Assembly (NCBI RefSeq): GCF_034661295.1 | Contig: NZ_CP141062.1 | Coordinates: forward strand, 806,001 to 870,000 | Origin: Faecalibacter sp. LW9 | GTDB taxonomy: Bacteria; Bacteroidota; Bacteroidia; Flavobacteriales; Weeksellaceae | Length of the DNA stretch: 64,000 nucleotides | Direction of reading: 5' to 3' | Shown: positions 17,185-26,311 of the stretch, piece by piece | How the letters are laid out: every line of letters starts with the position of its first letter | Position numbering within the stretch: the first letter of the stretch is position 1 | Translations under genes and position numbers: made by a program | The notes under the pieces: model-generated | What the model was told of the DNA's origin: nothing | The model's input: the letters and a program-made list of their open reading frames with translations, nothing else | The model's database searches: none

Positions 17185-18486
17185 ATGAAACTTTGGGATA
17201 AAGGTTTTACCATCAATGATAAAATCGAAAAATTTACAGTAGGTAAAGACCGTATTTTAGATGCTTATTTGGCTAAGCATGATGCCATTGCATCGATGGC
17301 ACAAGCGAATATGTTAGCGAAAGTCGGTTTAATTACGAATGCCGAAAATGAGTCTTTACAGATTGCTTTAAAAGAAGTACTAGGATTAATTGAACAAGGT
17401 TCTTTTGAAATTGATGATAATTTCGAAGATATCCATTCAAAAATTGAAGCTTACTTAATTGAAAAAACGGGTGATGCGGGTAAAAAAATCCACGTGGCTC
17501 GATCACGTAATGATCAAGTTTTAGTTGCGATTCAATTATTTGAAAAGGAATATTTAAAGAATATAAATGCTAAAATCTTAGATTTAATTTCTATTCTATT
17601 ACAAAAAGCAGAACAATATAAAGAGGCGCAATTACCAGGTTATACGCATTTCCAAGCCGCTATGCCAAGTAGTTTTGGAATGTGGTTTTCGGCTTATGCA
17701 GAAAATCTATTAACGGATTTATACTTTTTTGAAGCTGCTTATAAAATTGCGGATCAAAATCCTTTAGGGTCTGGAGCAGGTTTTGGAACATCGTTCCCAA
17801 TTGATCGAATCCAAACTACACAAGAGATGGGATTCTCTGAAGTATTGGTTTCATCCGTAGGCGCGCAAATGTTACGTGGTAAAACAGAAAAATCGGTTGC
17901 TACAGCATTGGCAATGATTTGTGGAACTTTATCCAAGATGTCTTATGACTTGGTTTTATACAACTCACAAGATTTAGCTTTTGTCAAATTACCCAATGAA
18001 ATGACAACAGGTTCTTCTATCATGCCTCATAAAAAGAATCCGGATGTGTTTGAGTTAACGCGTGCACATTGTAATCGTATCCAAGCATTGCCCAACGATA
18101 TTATGCTAACGATTAATAATCTTCCAAGTGGATATCACCGAGACTATCAAATCCTAAAGGAAATTTTATTCGAGCCTATGATGCAATTTGATAATATCAT
18201 TGACATCTTAACTTTTGCTATTCCTCAATTGGAAATTAAAAGTGGATATATGGATCAAGCCAAATATGATCCAATCTACACGGTAGAAAATATTAATGAT
18301 GCGATCAAAAACGGGACACCTTTCCGAGATGCTTACCGTCAAGTAGGTTTATCTGTAGAGAATGGTACCTATGTACCGCACAAAGAATTTCAAACAACCC
18401 ATGTGGGAAGTATTCATAATTTGAGATTGGATTTAATCGAAAATAAAATTGAAAACTTTAAATTGGACGCAAGCATTTGTAAATAA
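17185..18486 (+). CDS. argH: Argininosuccinate lyase
   Basis: A 433-residue cytoplasmic lyase that splits argininosuccinate into arginine and fumarate, the last step of arginine synthesis. The fumarase/aspartase superfamily signature GSSIMPHKKNP is at residues 276-286, and HVARSRNDQ (about 103-111) is the substrate-binding segment. Length is slightly below the usual 450-465. It has its own promoter and terminator and no other arg gene nearby, unlike the clustered arg operons common in the class, so it is probably a single-gene unit. Confidence 0.95.
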   Translation: MKLWDKGFTINDKIEKFTVGKDRILDAYLAKHDAIASMAQANMLAKVGLITNAENESLQIALKEVLGLIEQGSFEIDDNFEDIHSKIEAYLIEKTGDAGKKIHVARSRNDQVLVAIQLFEKEYLKNINAKILDLISILLQKAEQYKEAQLPGYTHFQAAMPSSFGMWFSAYAENLLTDLYFFEAAYKIADQNPLGSGAGFGTSFPIDRIQTTQEMGFSEVLVSSVGAQMLRGKTEKSVATALAMICGTLSKMSYDLVLYNSQDLAFVKLPNEMTTGSSIMPHKKNPDVFELTRAHCNRIQALPNDIMLTINNLPSGYHRDYQILKEILFEPMMQFDNIIDILTFAIPQLEIKSGYMDQAKYDPIYTVENINDAIKNGTPFRDAYRQVGLSVENGTYVPHKEFQTTHVGSIHNLRLDLIENKIENFKLDASICK

Positions 18487-18506
18487 AACAAATTCCACAA
18501 TATCAC

Positions 18507-18538
18507 ATAACCTAATCTTTCGATTAGGTTATTTTTTT
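18507..18538 (+). terminator. Terminator of argH
   Basis: An 11-bp stem ATAACCTAATC/GATTAGGTTAT with loop TTTC, followed by a T-run. Confidence 0.88.
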
Positions 18539-18665
18539 GGATTTAAAATTTTCAAAATTCGGAAAAATAACATCATAAAACCCTGAAATATTGTTATTTG
18601 TAAAATAAATATCGTTTTACAAATACATTACAACATCATTTCTGATAAATCTTTCGAAATCATTC

Positions 18666-18673
18666 TAATTTTG
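18666..18673 (+). promoter_or_regulatory. Probable promoter -7 box of the small lipoprotein gene
   Basis: TAATTTTG fits TAnnTTTG, 45 bases upstream of the start codon. Confidence 0.5.
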
Positions 18674-18718
18674 ACTTGTCAAGTTAACAAAACGTTTAAT
18701 CGATTAAAATTTAAAACA

Positions 18719-18943
18719 ATGAAAAAATTTTTCGCAGTAGTTGCAGTTGCAACTTTATCATTAGGAGCAGTAGCATGTGGAGAGAAAACTGAAACACAAG
18801 TTGAAGAGCAATTAACAGATTCAACAGCAGTTGAAACTGCAGTTGTTGATTCAGTAGCAGTTGATTCTACAGCAGTTGAAACTCCAGCAGTTGATTCTAC
18901 AGCAGTTGAAACTCCAGCAACAGAAGAAGCTCCAGCTCAATAA
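18719..18943 (+). CDS. Small lipoprotein with VDSTAVETP repeats
   Basis: A 74-residue protein with a lipoprotein signal peptide (MKKFFAVVAVATLSLGAVAC, Cys20) and a mature part that is almost wholly low-complexity: acidic repeats of the type V-D-S-T-A-V-E-T-P, ending EEAPAQ. The start ATG directly precedes the signal sequence. Two perfect 30-bp tandem copies at 18857-18916 encode AVDSTAVETP each. A paralogue with the same design is at 51068-51307. Such proteins should sit on a membrane as short, flexible, negatively charged tails; function unknown. It stands alone with its own promoter and terminator. Confidence 0.8.
   Translation: MKKFFAVVAVATLSLGAVACGEKTETQVEEQLTDSTAVETAVVDSVAVDSTAVETPAVDSTAVETPATEEAPAQ
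18857..18916 (+). repeat. Two perfect 30-bp tandem repeats inside the small lipoprotein gene
   Basis: Units 18857-18886 and 18887-18916 are identical, start GCAGTTGATTCTAC and encode AVDSTAVETP. In-frame length means copy-number change would keep the frame. Confidence 0.9.
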
Positions 18944-18963
18944 TTAAAGCGAAGCTAAAATAT

Positions 18964-18994
18964 AAAAGGCGTCTAACTCAGTTAGGCGCCTTTT
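18964..18994. terminator. Bidirectional intrinsic terminator
   Basis: Imperfect stem AAAAGGCGTCTAAC/GTTAGGCGCCTTTT with a very short loop, between the convergent small lipoprotein and acyltransferase genes. Confidence 0.85.
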
Positions 18995-19021
18995 CTTTTA
19001 TCTTTCATTCAGGTGATTCAA

Positions 19022-20857
19022 TTAATCAAATTGATTGGATTCAATCTTACGTGTCAATTCGTTTTGAATATCATCCAGCACAGGTTTAACTGTTGACTCT
19101 GGAATATCTGCCACACGGATATACATTAATCCATCGATTGCATCATTAAAATTAGGATCTACATTAAATGCAATGACTTTTGCATTTTGCTTGATGTATT
19201 TCTTAATTAATACAGGTAGACGAAGCATATTCGGTTCTAACTCGTCAATTAATTTATCGAATTTATTCAGATCAGCTTCTGTTTCATGGAAAATGAATTG
19301 CTTATCCTCTTCTGATAATTTGACTTTGTATTCTTTTTTTGGTCGAACATATTGAGCGACGGTCGAATCATAATAATGTGATTTCATAAATTCAATCATT
19401 AATGACTTCGAAAAATCAGAAAATTGATTACTGATACTTACACCACCGACAATAAATTTTTGATCCGGATTACGTAAAGTCACATTCACAATTCCTCTCC
19501 ATAATAAGAACAACGGCATAGGCTTTTGCTGATATTCTGATGAAACGAATGCACGCCCCATTTCAATACATTGAGAGAACAAAGGATAAATTTCAGGTCC
19601 GAAATTAAAAAGTTCATTGATATAGAAGCCTTTTACACCATATTTTTCAAACACTTCTTTCCCAAGGGACATTCGATAGGCACCTGCAATTTTATTGTGT
19701 TCTTTATCCCATAGGAATAAATGATAATAATGTCCATCGTATTGATCCAAATCAATTTCTTGATTTGTCCCTTCTCCTACTTCTCTGAAAGTGATTTCGC
19801 GTAATCGACCTATTTCACGTAATACATTCGGAATAGCATCCGCTTTCGCGAAATAACATTCGTAGTTATTATTGGTAAACAATAAAGACAAATCATCTTT
19901 CCTCAGACGATTAATATCTTGATGAAGTAATTGCAATTCGGTCTCTTCAACAATGTCTTTCACCTTTGATTTTAATGAAATTACAGGCAAGTGAAGATTG
20001 GTCGGATTTTTAAGAACTTCTTTAAAAGATTTTTTCTTATTATAATACGACGACAACATGTATGTCTTCTTACGTAAAAATGCTTTAAACTCTTCAATAT
20101 CCTTAAATTCCTCCTGCTGTTTTGGCATGATTGGTTTCCCAATACGAATTTGAATTGGTCGTGAATGTTTCTTCATCATTTCAGAAGGCAACATTGCCGT
20201 CTGGAAATCTGGATGAAGTTTAGCCATACGGTAAAACAGTTCGCTATTTTTAGCTTTAAAGTAAAATGGAACAACAGGCACTTTGGCTTTCTTAATTAAC
20301 TTAATCGCTGTATCCTGCCATTCTCTATCCAATAAATTTCCTTCTTCGTCACGATACGAAACCTCTCCCGCTGGAAAAATCCCAATACAACCATCTTCTT
20401 TTAATGTGCGTATAACTTCACGCATCCCATTTAAACTGTTGTAGGCATCTTTACGAGATTCAAAAGGATTCACCGGAATGACCATGGGTTGTAACGGTTT
20501 GATCTTATGCAAAAGGAAATTACCCATGACTTTAAAATCTGGACGAATTTTATTCATGATGTGCATCAATAAAATTCCATCCAATGCGCCCAGTGGATGA
20601 TTGGATACAATGACAAAAGGTCCCGATTTAGGAATACGTTTTAAATCTTCTTCGTGTATTTCGTAATCAACATTTAATTCATCGATTAAGTAAGACAGAA
20701 AATCTACAGCACCTAAATGGCTGCCTCCATCATATAATTTATTTAGCTTATCAAGATCCAATAATTTCTTGATTGCCCAAGCAACGGGTTTACCAGCGAT
20801 TCCAAATCGCGATAAACCAGAGACTTGAAATATATCGTTTGTACTAACTAAACCCAT
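19022..20857 (-). CDS. Bifunctional acyltransferase, PlsC-like plus GNAT domain (OlsF-like)
   Basis: A 611-residue protein with an N-terminal phosphate/lyso-lipid acyltransferase domain (about residues 60-270; SNHPLGALDG at 85-94 in place of the usual H(X)4D, and FPAGEVS) and a C-terminal GNAT-type N-acyltransferase domain (about 330-540, with GEGTNQEID and RMSLGKEVFEKYGVKGFYINE). This layout is that of OlsF, where the C-terminal half makes lyso-ornithine lipid and the N-terminal half adds the second acyl chain; ornithine lipids are common in Bacteroidota. Its start overlaps the aspartate kinase stop by one base (TAATG). The OlsF assignment is by layout only; other amino-acid lipids are possible. 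Confidence 0.75.
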   Translation of the reverse strand: MGLVSTNDIFQVSGLSRFGIAGKPVAWAIKKLLDLDKLNKLYDGGSHLGAVDFLSYLIDELNVDYEIHEEDLKRIPKSGPFVIVSNHPLGALDGILLMHIMNKIRPDFKVMGNFLLHKIKPLQPMVIPVNPFESRKDAYNSLNGMREVIRTLKEDGCIGIFPAGEVSYRDEEGNLLDREWQDTAIKLIKKAKVPVVPFYFKAKNSELFYRMAKLHPDFQTAMLPSEMMKKHSRPIQIRIGKPIMPKQQEEFKDIEEFKAFLRKKTYMLSSYYNKKKSFKEVLKNPTNLHLPVISLKSKVKDIVEETELQLLHQDINRLRKDDLSLLFTNNNYECYFAKADAIPNVLREIGRLREITFREVGEGTNQEIDLDQYDGHYYHLFLWDKEHNKIAGAYRMSLGKEVFEKYGVKGFYINELFNFGPEIYPLFSQCIEMGRAFVSSEYQQKPMPLFLLWRGIVNVTLRNPDQKFIVGGVSISNQFSDFSKSLMIEFMKSHYYDSTVAQYVRPKKEYKVKLSEEDKQFIFHETEADLNKFDKLIDELEPNMLRLPVLIKKYIKQNAKVIAFNVDPNFNDAIDGLMYIRVADIPESTVKPVLDDIQNELTRKIESNQFD

Positions 20858-22098
20858 TAATCTTTAACCACAATTTGTAATGTCTCGCGAACGGTTTGAC
20901 GTAATAATTCTTTACTTTTATCGATAATCGAATCAGATGTCGCATCAAAATGACGAATTGTATATAAAGACACGTTATGATCTAAACTTACTTTAAATTC
21001 ATGCTCCATTTCTTCGATAAACGACTCTAAATGATTGTATTTATCTTCTAAACAAAGTGATAATGAAATGGCAGAGTTCTGCATTAAATTTACTTTGATT
21101 TGATATTGCGATAATTTTGTAAAAACACCACTTAATTTATCCTCCGTAATGAAAGAGAAGTCTTTAGACGAAAAACGAGCTAAATGTTGTTCTTTCTTTA
21201 AAATAAAACATGGCACTTGAGGATCTAAAGGTTGTCCTTTTCGTACTGCAGTTCCCGCTTCAAGAGGATTAATAAATGATTTTACGAAAAATGGAATTTC
21301 TTTCTGTTGTAACGGCTGTAATGTTTTTGGATGAATTACAGATGCTCCATAGTAAGCTAATTCAATTGCTTCTTCGTATGAAATATGATTCAATAATTGC
21401 GTTTCCTCAAAATAACGAGGATCAGCATTTAATACACCTGGTACATCTTTCCATATCGTCATACTTTCAGCATTCGTACAATATGCAAAGATAGCAGCAG
21501 AGTAATCTGAACCTTCACGTCCTAAAGTCGTTGTAAAATAATTAGGATCAGACCCTAAAAACCCTTGTGTAATATAAAACCCTGATGTAGGTAAATTTAC
21601 GATATTTTTCTCCGTTAATTCCCAATTTACTTTTCCTTCGCGGTATGTATTATCTGTTTTAATGTAATCTCTTACATCTAACCATTCATTCGTTAATCCG
21701 ATTGAATTCAAATACATCGAAATAATTTTTGTTGAAATTAATTCACCACAACATACCACCTGATCATACACATAACTTCTGTTAGGCGACTTATTTCTTC
21801 TTAAAAACGAAGTTAAGTCATTAAAGAATTGACTGATCTCACCCACAACTTCTGTAGCATCCGTAAACAATTCTTTGGCTACATCAATGTGTTGCTTTTC
21901 AATTTCGTTAATTGTTTTGGAATAATCATCCTTATCAAAATAACGTTTGACTACTTCCTCTAAAGCATTTGTCGATTTTCCCATTGCAGAGACAATCATA
22001 CACGTATTTTGATACCCTACCGTTTGCAATAAATCCGCAACATTTCTGATTCCATCAGCATCCTTTACCGATGCACCACCGAATTTGAAAACCTTCAT
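20857..22098 (-). CDS. Aspartate kinase (monofunctional)
   Basis: A 413-residue cytoplasmic kinase that phosphorylates aspartate, the first step to lysine, threonine, methionine and diaminopimelate. The N-terminal KFGGASVKD motif, the TTLGREGSDYSAA substrate site and C-terminal ACT-like segments (from about residue 300) are visible; there is no fused homoserine dehydrogenase, as length and C-terminus show. Its stop overlaps the start of the OlsF-like acyltransferase, so both are co-translated although the link in function is unclear. lysC would be the usual symbol, but isoform cannot be set from sequence alone. Confidence 0.88.
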   Translation of the reverse strand: MKVFKFGGASVKDADGIRNVADLLQTVGYQNTCMIVSAMGKSTNALEEVVKRYFDKDDYSKTINEIEKQHIDVAKELFTDATEVVGEISQFFNDLTSFLRRNKSPNRSYVYDQVVCCGELISTKIISMYLNSIGLTNEWLDVRDYIKTDNTYREGKVNWELTEKNIVNLPTSGFYITQGFLGSDPNYFTTTLGREGSDYSAAIFAYCTNAESMTIWKDVPGVLNADPRYFEETQLLNHISYEEAIELAYYGASVIHPKTLQPLQQKEIPFFVKSFINPLEAGTAVRKGQPLDPQVPCFILKKEQHLARFSSKDFSFITEDKLSGVFTKLSQYQIKVNLMQNSAISLSLCLEDKYNHLESFIEEMEHEFKVSLDHNVSLYTIRHFDATSDSIIDKSKELLRQTVRETLQIVVKD

Positions 22099-22281
22099 TT
22101 TAAATCATTTCTAATAATTAGCCTGCAAATATAAGCATTTGAGAGGTTTAAATTGTAAATAGTTAAGAATGTAATTGTTAATACATTCCATTAAATAAAT
22201 CATTGTTTTTTTAAAATTTCAAACGTTTGAAATTGTTGATAACTTGAATTTTTCCGATATTTGAAGAGCAAAACAAAACTA

Positions 22282-23295
22282 ATGGCTCAAAATTCACATC
22301 AAACTCTTGGAGAGTTTATTATCGATAATCAAGAGGACTTCATTTACTCTACCGGAGAACTTTCTCGTTTATTAAGTTCCATCAAACTAGCCACTAAAAT
22401 CGTTAATTACAAAGTTAATAAAGCGGGTTTAGTAAATATTTTAGGGGAATTTGGCAATGAAAATGTTCAAGGAGAAAAGCAACAAAAATTAGATGTATTT
22501 GCCAACGAAACTTTTATTGAAACACTTTCTCAACGTGAGGTTGTTTGTGGAATTGCTTCTGAAGAGAATGAAGAATTCATCGAAATTAAAACCTGTAAAA
22601 ACCAAAACAACAGTAAATATGTTGTTTTAATTGATCCCTTGGACGGTTCATCGAATATCGATGTTAATGTTTCAGTAGGAACCATTTTCTCAATTTATCG
22701 TCGTGTTTCAGAACCAGGAACACCTGTTACATTAGAAGATTTCTTACAACCAGGTAATAAACAAGTGGCTGCAGGATACGTTGTGTATGGAACCTCAACT
22801 ATGCTAGTTTATACTACCGGGAATGGTGTAAATGGATTTACTTTAAATCCTGGAATCGGAACTTTTTACCTATCGCATCCTAATTTAAAAATTCCAGAAT
22901 ACGGAAAAATTTATTCCATCAATGAAGGGAATTATGCCAAATTTCCGTTAGGGGTTAAAAAATTCATTAAATACTGCCAAGCAGAAGAAGAAGATCGCCC
23001 TTATACTTCACGCTATATCGGATCTTTATGTTCAGACTTTCACCGCAACATGTTGAAAGGTGGAATTTACATCTATCCATCGGGAACCAATAATCCGAAC
23101 GGAAAATTACGTTTATTATACGAGTGTAACCCTATGGCTTTCTTAGCTGAACAAGCAGGTGGTAAGGCAACAGATGGGCATCAACGCATCTTAGATATTA
23201 TCCCTACTGAATTACACCAACGTGTTCCATTTTTCTGTGGATCAAAAAACTTAGTGGAAAAAGCAGAAGAATTTTTAGCAGATCATCCTGAATAA
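22282..23295 (+). CDS. fbp: Fructose-1,6-bisphosphatase class 1
   Basis: A 337-residue enzyme that dephosphorylates fructose-1,6-bisphosphate, the key step of gluconeogenesis, in the cytoplasm. The metal-binding [12 protein letters not shown] motif and the ASEENEEF segment are diagnostic, and [21 protein letters not shown] is the expected C-terminal sugar-phosphate region. I start at ATG 22282 ([12 protein letters not shown]); an upstream in-frame TTG would only add seven residues of no resemblance. It stands alone and ends at a strong bidirectional terminator. Confidence 0.95.
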   Translation: MAQNSHQTLGEFIIDNQEDFIYSTGELSRLLSSIKLATKIVNYKVNKAGLVNILGEFGNENVQGEKQQKLDVFANETFIETLSQREVVCGIASEENEEFIEIKTCKNQNNSKYVVLIDPLDGSSNIDVNVSVGTIFSIYRRVSEPGTPVTLEDFLQPGNKQVAAGYVVYGTSTMLVYTTGNGVNGFTLNPGIGTFYLSHPNLKIPEYGKIYSINEGNYAKFPLGVKKFIKYCQAEEEDRPYTSRYIGSLCSDFHRNMLKGGIYIYPSGTNNPNGKLRLLYECNPMAFLAEQAGGKATDGHQRILDIIPTELHQRVPFFCGSKNLVEKAEEFLADHPE

Positions 23296-23312
23296 TCTTT
23301 TATATCATACCC

Positions 23313-23346
23313 CAAAAAAAAGCCACTCGAATGAGTGGCTTTTTTA
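23313..23346. terminator. Bidirectional intrinsic terminator
   Basis: An 8-bp stem AGCCACTC/GAGTGGCT with loop GAAT is flanked by A- and T-runs, between the convergent fbp and SGNH lipoprotein genes. Nearly the same hairpin recurs at 52977-53006. Confidence 0.88.
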
Positions 23347-23362
23347 TATGGTACAGATGCGA

Positions 23363-24919
23363 TTAAGGAATTGTTACTCCTGGATAATATCCTGGGAATA
23401 CTTTTCTTAATGTCGATCCGTATTTGCTATTAATGGCATCCACAAACATATTCGCTACTAAAGCATAACCTGTTCCTGTTAAGTGGATTCCATCCAATGA
23501 GAATGCACCACCCGAAACGAAGGTTGTTGTATATGTGTTACCGTAGTAACGAATTCCTGATTGAGATGATAATTTATTCATTTCATTGTACGTATCCACA
23601 ATCGCTAAATTATACGCTCTTGCTAACTCAAAAATTGCAGCATTATATTTTGACACTGCAGCTTCTGCTTTAGCGGTCTCAGCTTGCGTTAATACCCATT
23701 TATCTTCTAAAGGATAACTTACACCAGCAACTGATAATTTACCAGCTTGTTCTTGAGGTAATCCCATTTGCATTAACGCCTGAACACGCTCCATATCTAC
23801 TGTTCCAATGTAGTTAGATGATGGTAAAACCAATAAGTCTTTCGCTGTAGCTTGACGTGCTTGCCCGTACGTCATACCAAATAAAGTCGCCTGAGCAGCT
23901 CCAACAACTGGTGTTAATGCCGCTGTAATTTGCGCTTGTAAATTTGGTAAGTCTTTATCTTTGATCACTACTGGACTAGCAGCAGTTGTTGAGAATGTTA
24001 TTTTACGCTCTGGTACACCTAAAGCATCAAAGACTTGATTTAATCCTGCATACGTAGCATTTAATTCAGGAATCATTGGTCCAAAAGATGCATTTGCAGG
24101 TGATAATGATGCATAAGGTACTGTTGTGAAGTAAGGCACTGAAGTCACTGAAGGAATATTAGCAATAACACCTTTCGCTCCATTCGCTGTTAAAGCTTGT
24201 AAAGCTTGATTTATATAATCTTTCACCACATTCACATCTGAAATATCATTTGATCCATATGTTGTAGGGTCTACATTCCCTGTTTGATCTACACCAACAC
24301 CTCCTGAAACTGCATATCCTAATACATCGTTATTTCCAATCCATAACGAGAAGAACGTTGGATTCTGTGCTACAGCATCCGAAACAACAGTTGTTGTTGG
24401 TGAGGAAGCAAAACGAGAAAAATAAGGATTTGCTAATCCAGCTGCTATTAGAGCTGGATTTCCATAACCTGGCGCAGCTAAATGATACGATTTAGCTCCT
24501 GGTACACCCATATTTTGGTAAGGTCCACCTGCAGAAATATTATCTAATGCCGTTTCCCCTTGCATCGCTACAGGCGTTAATGCACCATTTACAATTTGCA
24601 ACTGTAATTTTCCACCAAATCCTGGTAAATTCGTAAATCCACCAATATTATCTTGCATCCAAGGCGTTTTAAATTCACCTCCTCCAGCAGCTTTCATTAA
24701 ACCTGCTAAAATATTTGGATAAGAATTCTCTTGACCTGATTTGAATAAGGCATTATCTGTATACCCAGAAGTTAAAGAGTTCCCTAAGGCAACATATCTT
24801 GTGAAGTCTGCTTCACCTGACGAAACTTGAAAATCCTCAACTGGATTCTCGAAATCATTGTTACAGCTAAATAAAGCGACAGCTAAAGAAGCTAATACTA
24901 ATTTGTTTAATTTTTTCAT
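23363..24919 (-). CDS. SGNH/GDSL-type hydrolase lipoprotein
   Basis: A 518-residue secreted lipoprotein (MKKLNKLVLASLAVALFSC, Cys19) with the SGNH hydrolase blocks: GNSLTSGY (nucleophile Ser48), the IGNNDVLGY block with the oxyanion Asn, and DGIHLTGTG near residue 475 with the catalytic Asp and His. The family contains esterases and lipases; substrate is not known. It lies 13 bases downstream of a FadL-type porin gene on the same strand. A plausible role is to free fatty acids at the cell surface for import by that porin, but this is inference. Confidence 0.82.
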   Translation of the reverse strand: MKKLNKLVLASLAVALFSCNNDFENPVEDFQVSSGEADFTRYVALGNSLTSGYTDNALFKSGQENSYPNILAGLMKAAGGGEFKTPWMQDNIGGFTNLPGFGGKLQLQIVNGALTPVAMQGETALDNISAGGPYQNMGVPGAKSYHLAAPGYGNPALIAAGLANPYFSRFASSPTTTVVSDAVAQNPTFFSLWIGNNDVLGYAVSGGVGVDQTGNVDPTTYGSNDISDVNVVKDYINQALQALTANGAKGVIANIPSVTSVPYFTTVPYASLSPANASFGPMIPELNATYAGLNQVFDALGVPERKITFSTTAASPVVIKDKDLPNLQAQITAALTPVVGAAQATLFGMTYGQARQATAKDLLVLPSSNYIGTVDMERVQALMQMGLPQEQAGKLSVAGVSYPLEDKWVLTQAETAKAEAAVSKYNAAIFELARAYNLAIVDTYNEMNKLSSQSGIRYYGNTYTTTFVSGGAFSLDGIHLTGTGYALVANMFVDAINSKYGSTLRKVFPGYYPGVTIP

Positions 24920-24932
24920 GATCCTGTTGATT

Positions 24933-26165
24933 TTATTTTAAGTTGTATGATAATCCTAAACCAAAGTTAAATGCCTGCATTTTAACATCTCCTTGGAAGT
25001 TATCTGCTACATTGTAAACTGAACGCTCTTCTCCTTTCACATATCCAGCGAATAAGTCTAAATTAAATCCGCTTTTGAATAAGATTCCTACACCTCCACC
25101 AAATGTATGTAAGTTTGTACTTGGCGTTTCAGATGACCAGTATTGACCTGGTACAGGTGATTTATCATATGTATAACCTAAACGACCTTGAATCATGTCT
25201 GTGAATGTATATTCAGCTCCTACACGATAAACTGTATTATCTTTCCAATTTTTTGTTGAAGAAGATTGTGTCGCAAACCCTGTTTCTGGGTTATATAAGT
25301 TGATCGTTAACGCATCGTAACGAGTCCAGTTTTGCCATGCGATATCCGCAAACATTTCGAATTTTGGTGTGAATTTGTAAGCAACCCCAGCCGTAAATTC
25401 TGATGGTAATGGTAAAACGGTGTTCCATTCTGTTGTTTGGAAACTAGGGTTTGTCGCTAAACCTGCTGGTACATTCGACCAAGTTACTTTTCCGTAATTC
25501 GCTTTTGCATCTACATTTGAACGGTATGCTAAACCTAATGAGAATTTATCCCCTGGTTTAAACATTGCACCAATATTGAATCCTAAACCGTGTGCATCTT
25601 TATCCTCTAATTTTAAATTCACATCATTTCCTGCAACAGTTTGTACTTTGTTTAAAGTTGCTGAACCATGTGTATAGATAAATCCTGCTCCTAAAGAGAA
25701 CCAATCGGCGAACTTATATGAAATCGTTGGCTGAACATTAATCGCCATTAATTCAATTTCTGTAATATTCGCTCTATTTTCCCAATCACTTGGCCACGTT
25801 AAAGAACTTCCGAATGGTGTAGCAACACTAACACCAATGGCTAAATTTTCCGTTGGTTTATAACTTACTGCAAAATATAAAGGTGTCGATAATTTATTAT
25901 CTGTAGTTGCTTTATGTAAAGTTAAAGGATCTTGCCATTTGACCTCCGATTTCACTCCAAAAACACCAGCAGCAATACTTAATTTCGAATCTATAAATGC
26001 TAAACCAGCTGGGTTATAGAAAGCTACACTTGCATCTTTTGTATGTGTCACTGCTGTTCCACCCAATGCAGCTTGTCGTACACCTTGTAAAGCCACACGA
26101 TATCCACCAGCAAATGCAGTAGAAGACAATGCAGCCAAGGTTAATGTTAAGAAAATTTTCTTCAT
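24933..26165 (-). CDS. FadL-type outer-membrane long-chain fatty acid transporter (OMPP1 family)
   Basis: A 410-residue outer-membrane barrel of the FadL/TodX/OMPP1 family with signal peptide MKKIFLTLTLAALSSTAFA. The N-terminal plug (GGYRVALQGVRQAALGGTAV, with the AFYNPAGL turn) and about fourteen amphipathic strands to the C-terminal NFGLGLSYNLK are visible. The family brings long-chain fatty acids or other hydrophobic molecules through the outer membrane. The SGNH hydrolase gene follows 13 bases downstream in the same operon. Confidence 0.88.
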   Translation of the reverse strand: MKKIFLTLTLAALSSTAFAGGYRVALQGVRQAALGGTAVTHTKDASVAFYNPAGLAFIDSKLSIAAGVFGVKSEVKWQDPLTLHKATTDNKLSTPLYFAVSYKPTENLAIGVSVATPFGSSLTWPSDWENRANITEIELMAINVQPTISYKFADWFSLGAGFIYTHGSATLNKVQTVAGNDVNLKLEDKDAHGLGFNIGAMFKPGDKFSLGLAYRSNVDAKANYGKVTWSNVPAGLATNPSFQTTEWNTVLPLPSEFTAGVAYKFTPKFEMFADIAWQNWTRYDALTINLYNPETGFATQSSSTKNWKDNTVYRVGAEYTFTDMIQGRLGYTYDKSPVPGQYWSSETPSTNLHTFGGGVGILFKSGFNLDLFAGYVKGEERSVYNVADNFQGDVKMQAFNFGLGLSYNLK

Positions 26166-26202
26166 ATTCTTTTTGTTAGTTTTTTTGTTAAATGTTTATT
26201 AA

Positions 26203-26210
26203 CAAAAATA
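26203..26210 (-). promoter_or_regulatory. Possible promoter -7 box of the fadL operon
   Basis: TATTTTTG on the minus strand fits TAnnTTTG and is about 38 bases upstream of the FadL start. Confidence 0.4.
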
Positions 26211-26311
26211 TAATTTTTTATTTATAATGTTATGTTTACATAGTAAATTTTCTATTTAATTTCAATTAAATAGATTACAACAAACAATGATTAACGTATG
26301 AATTACACTAA

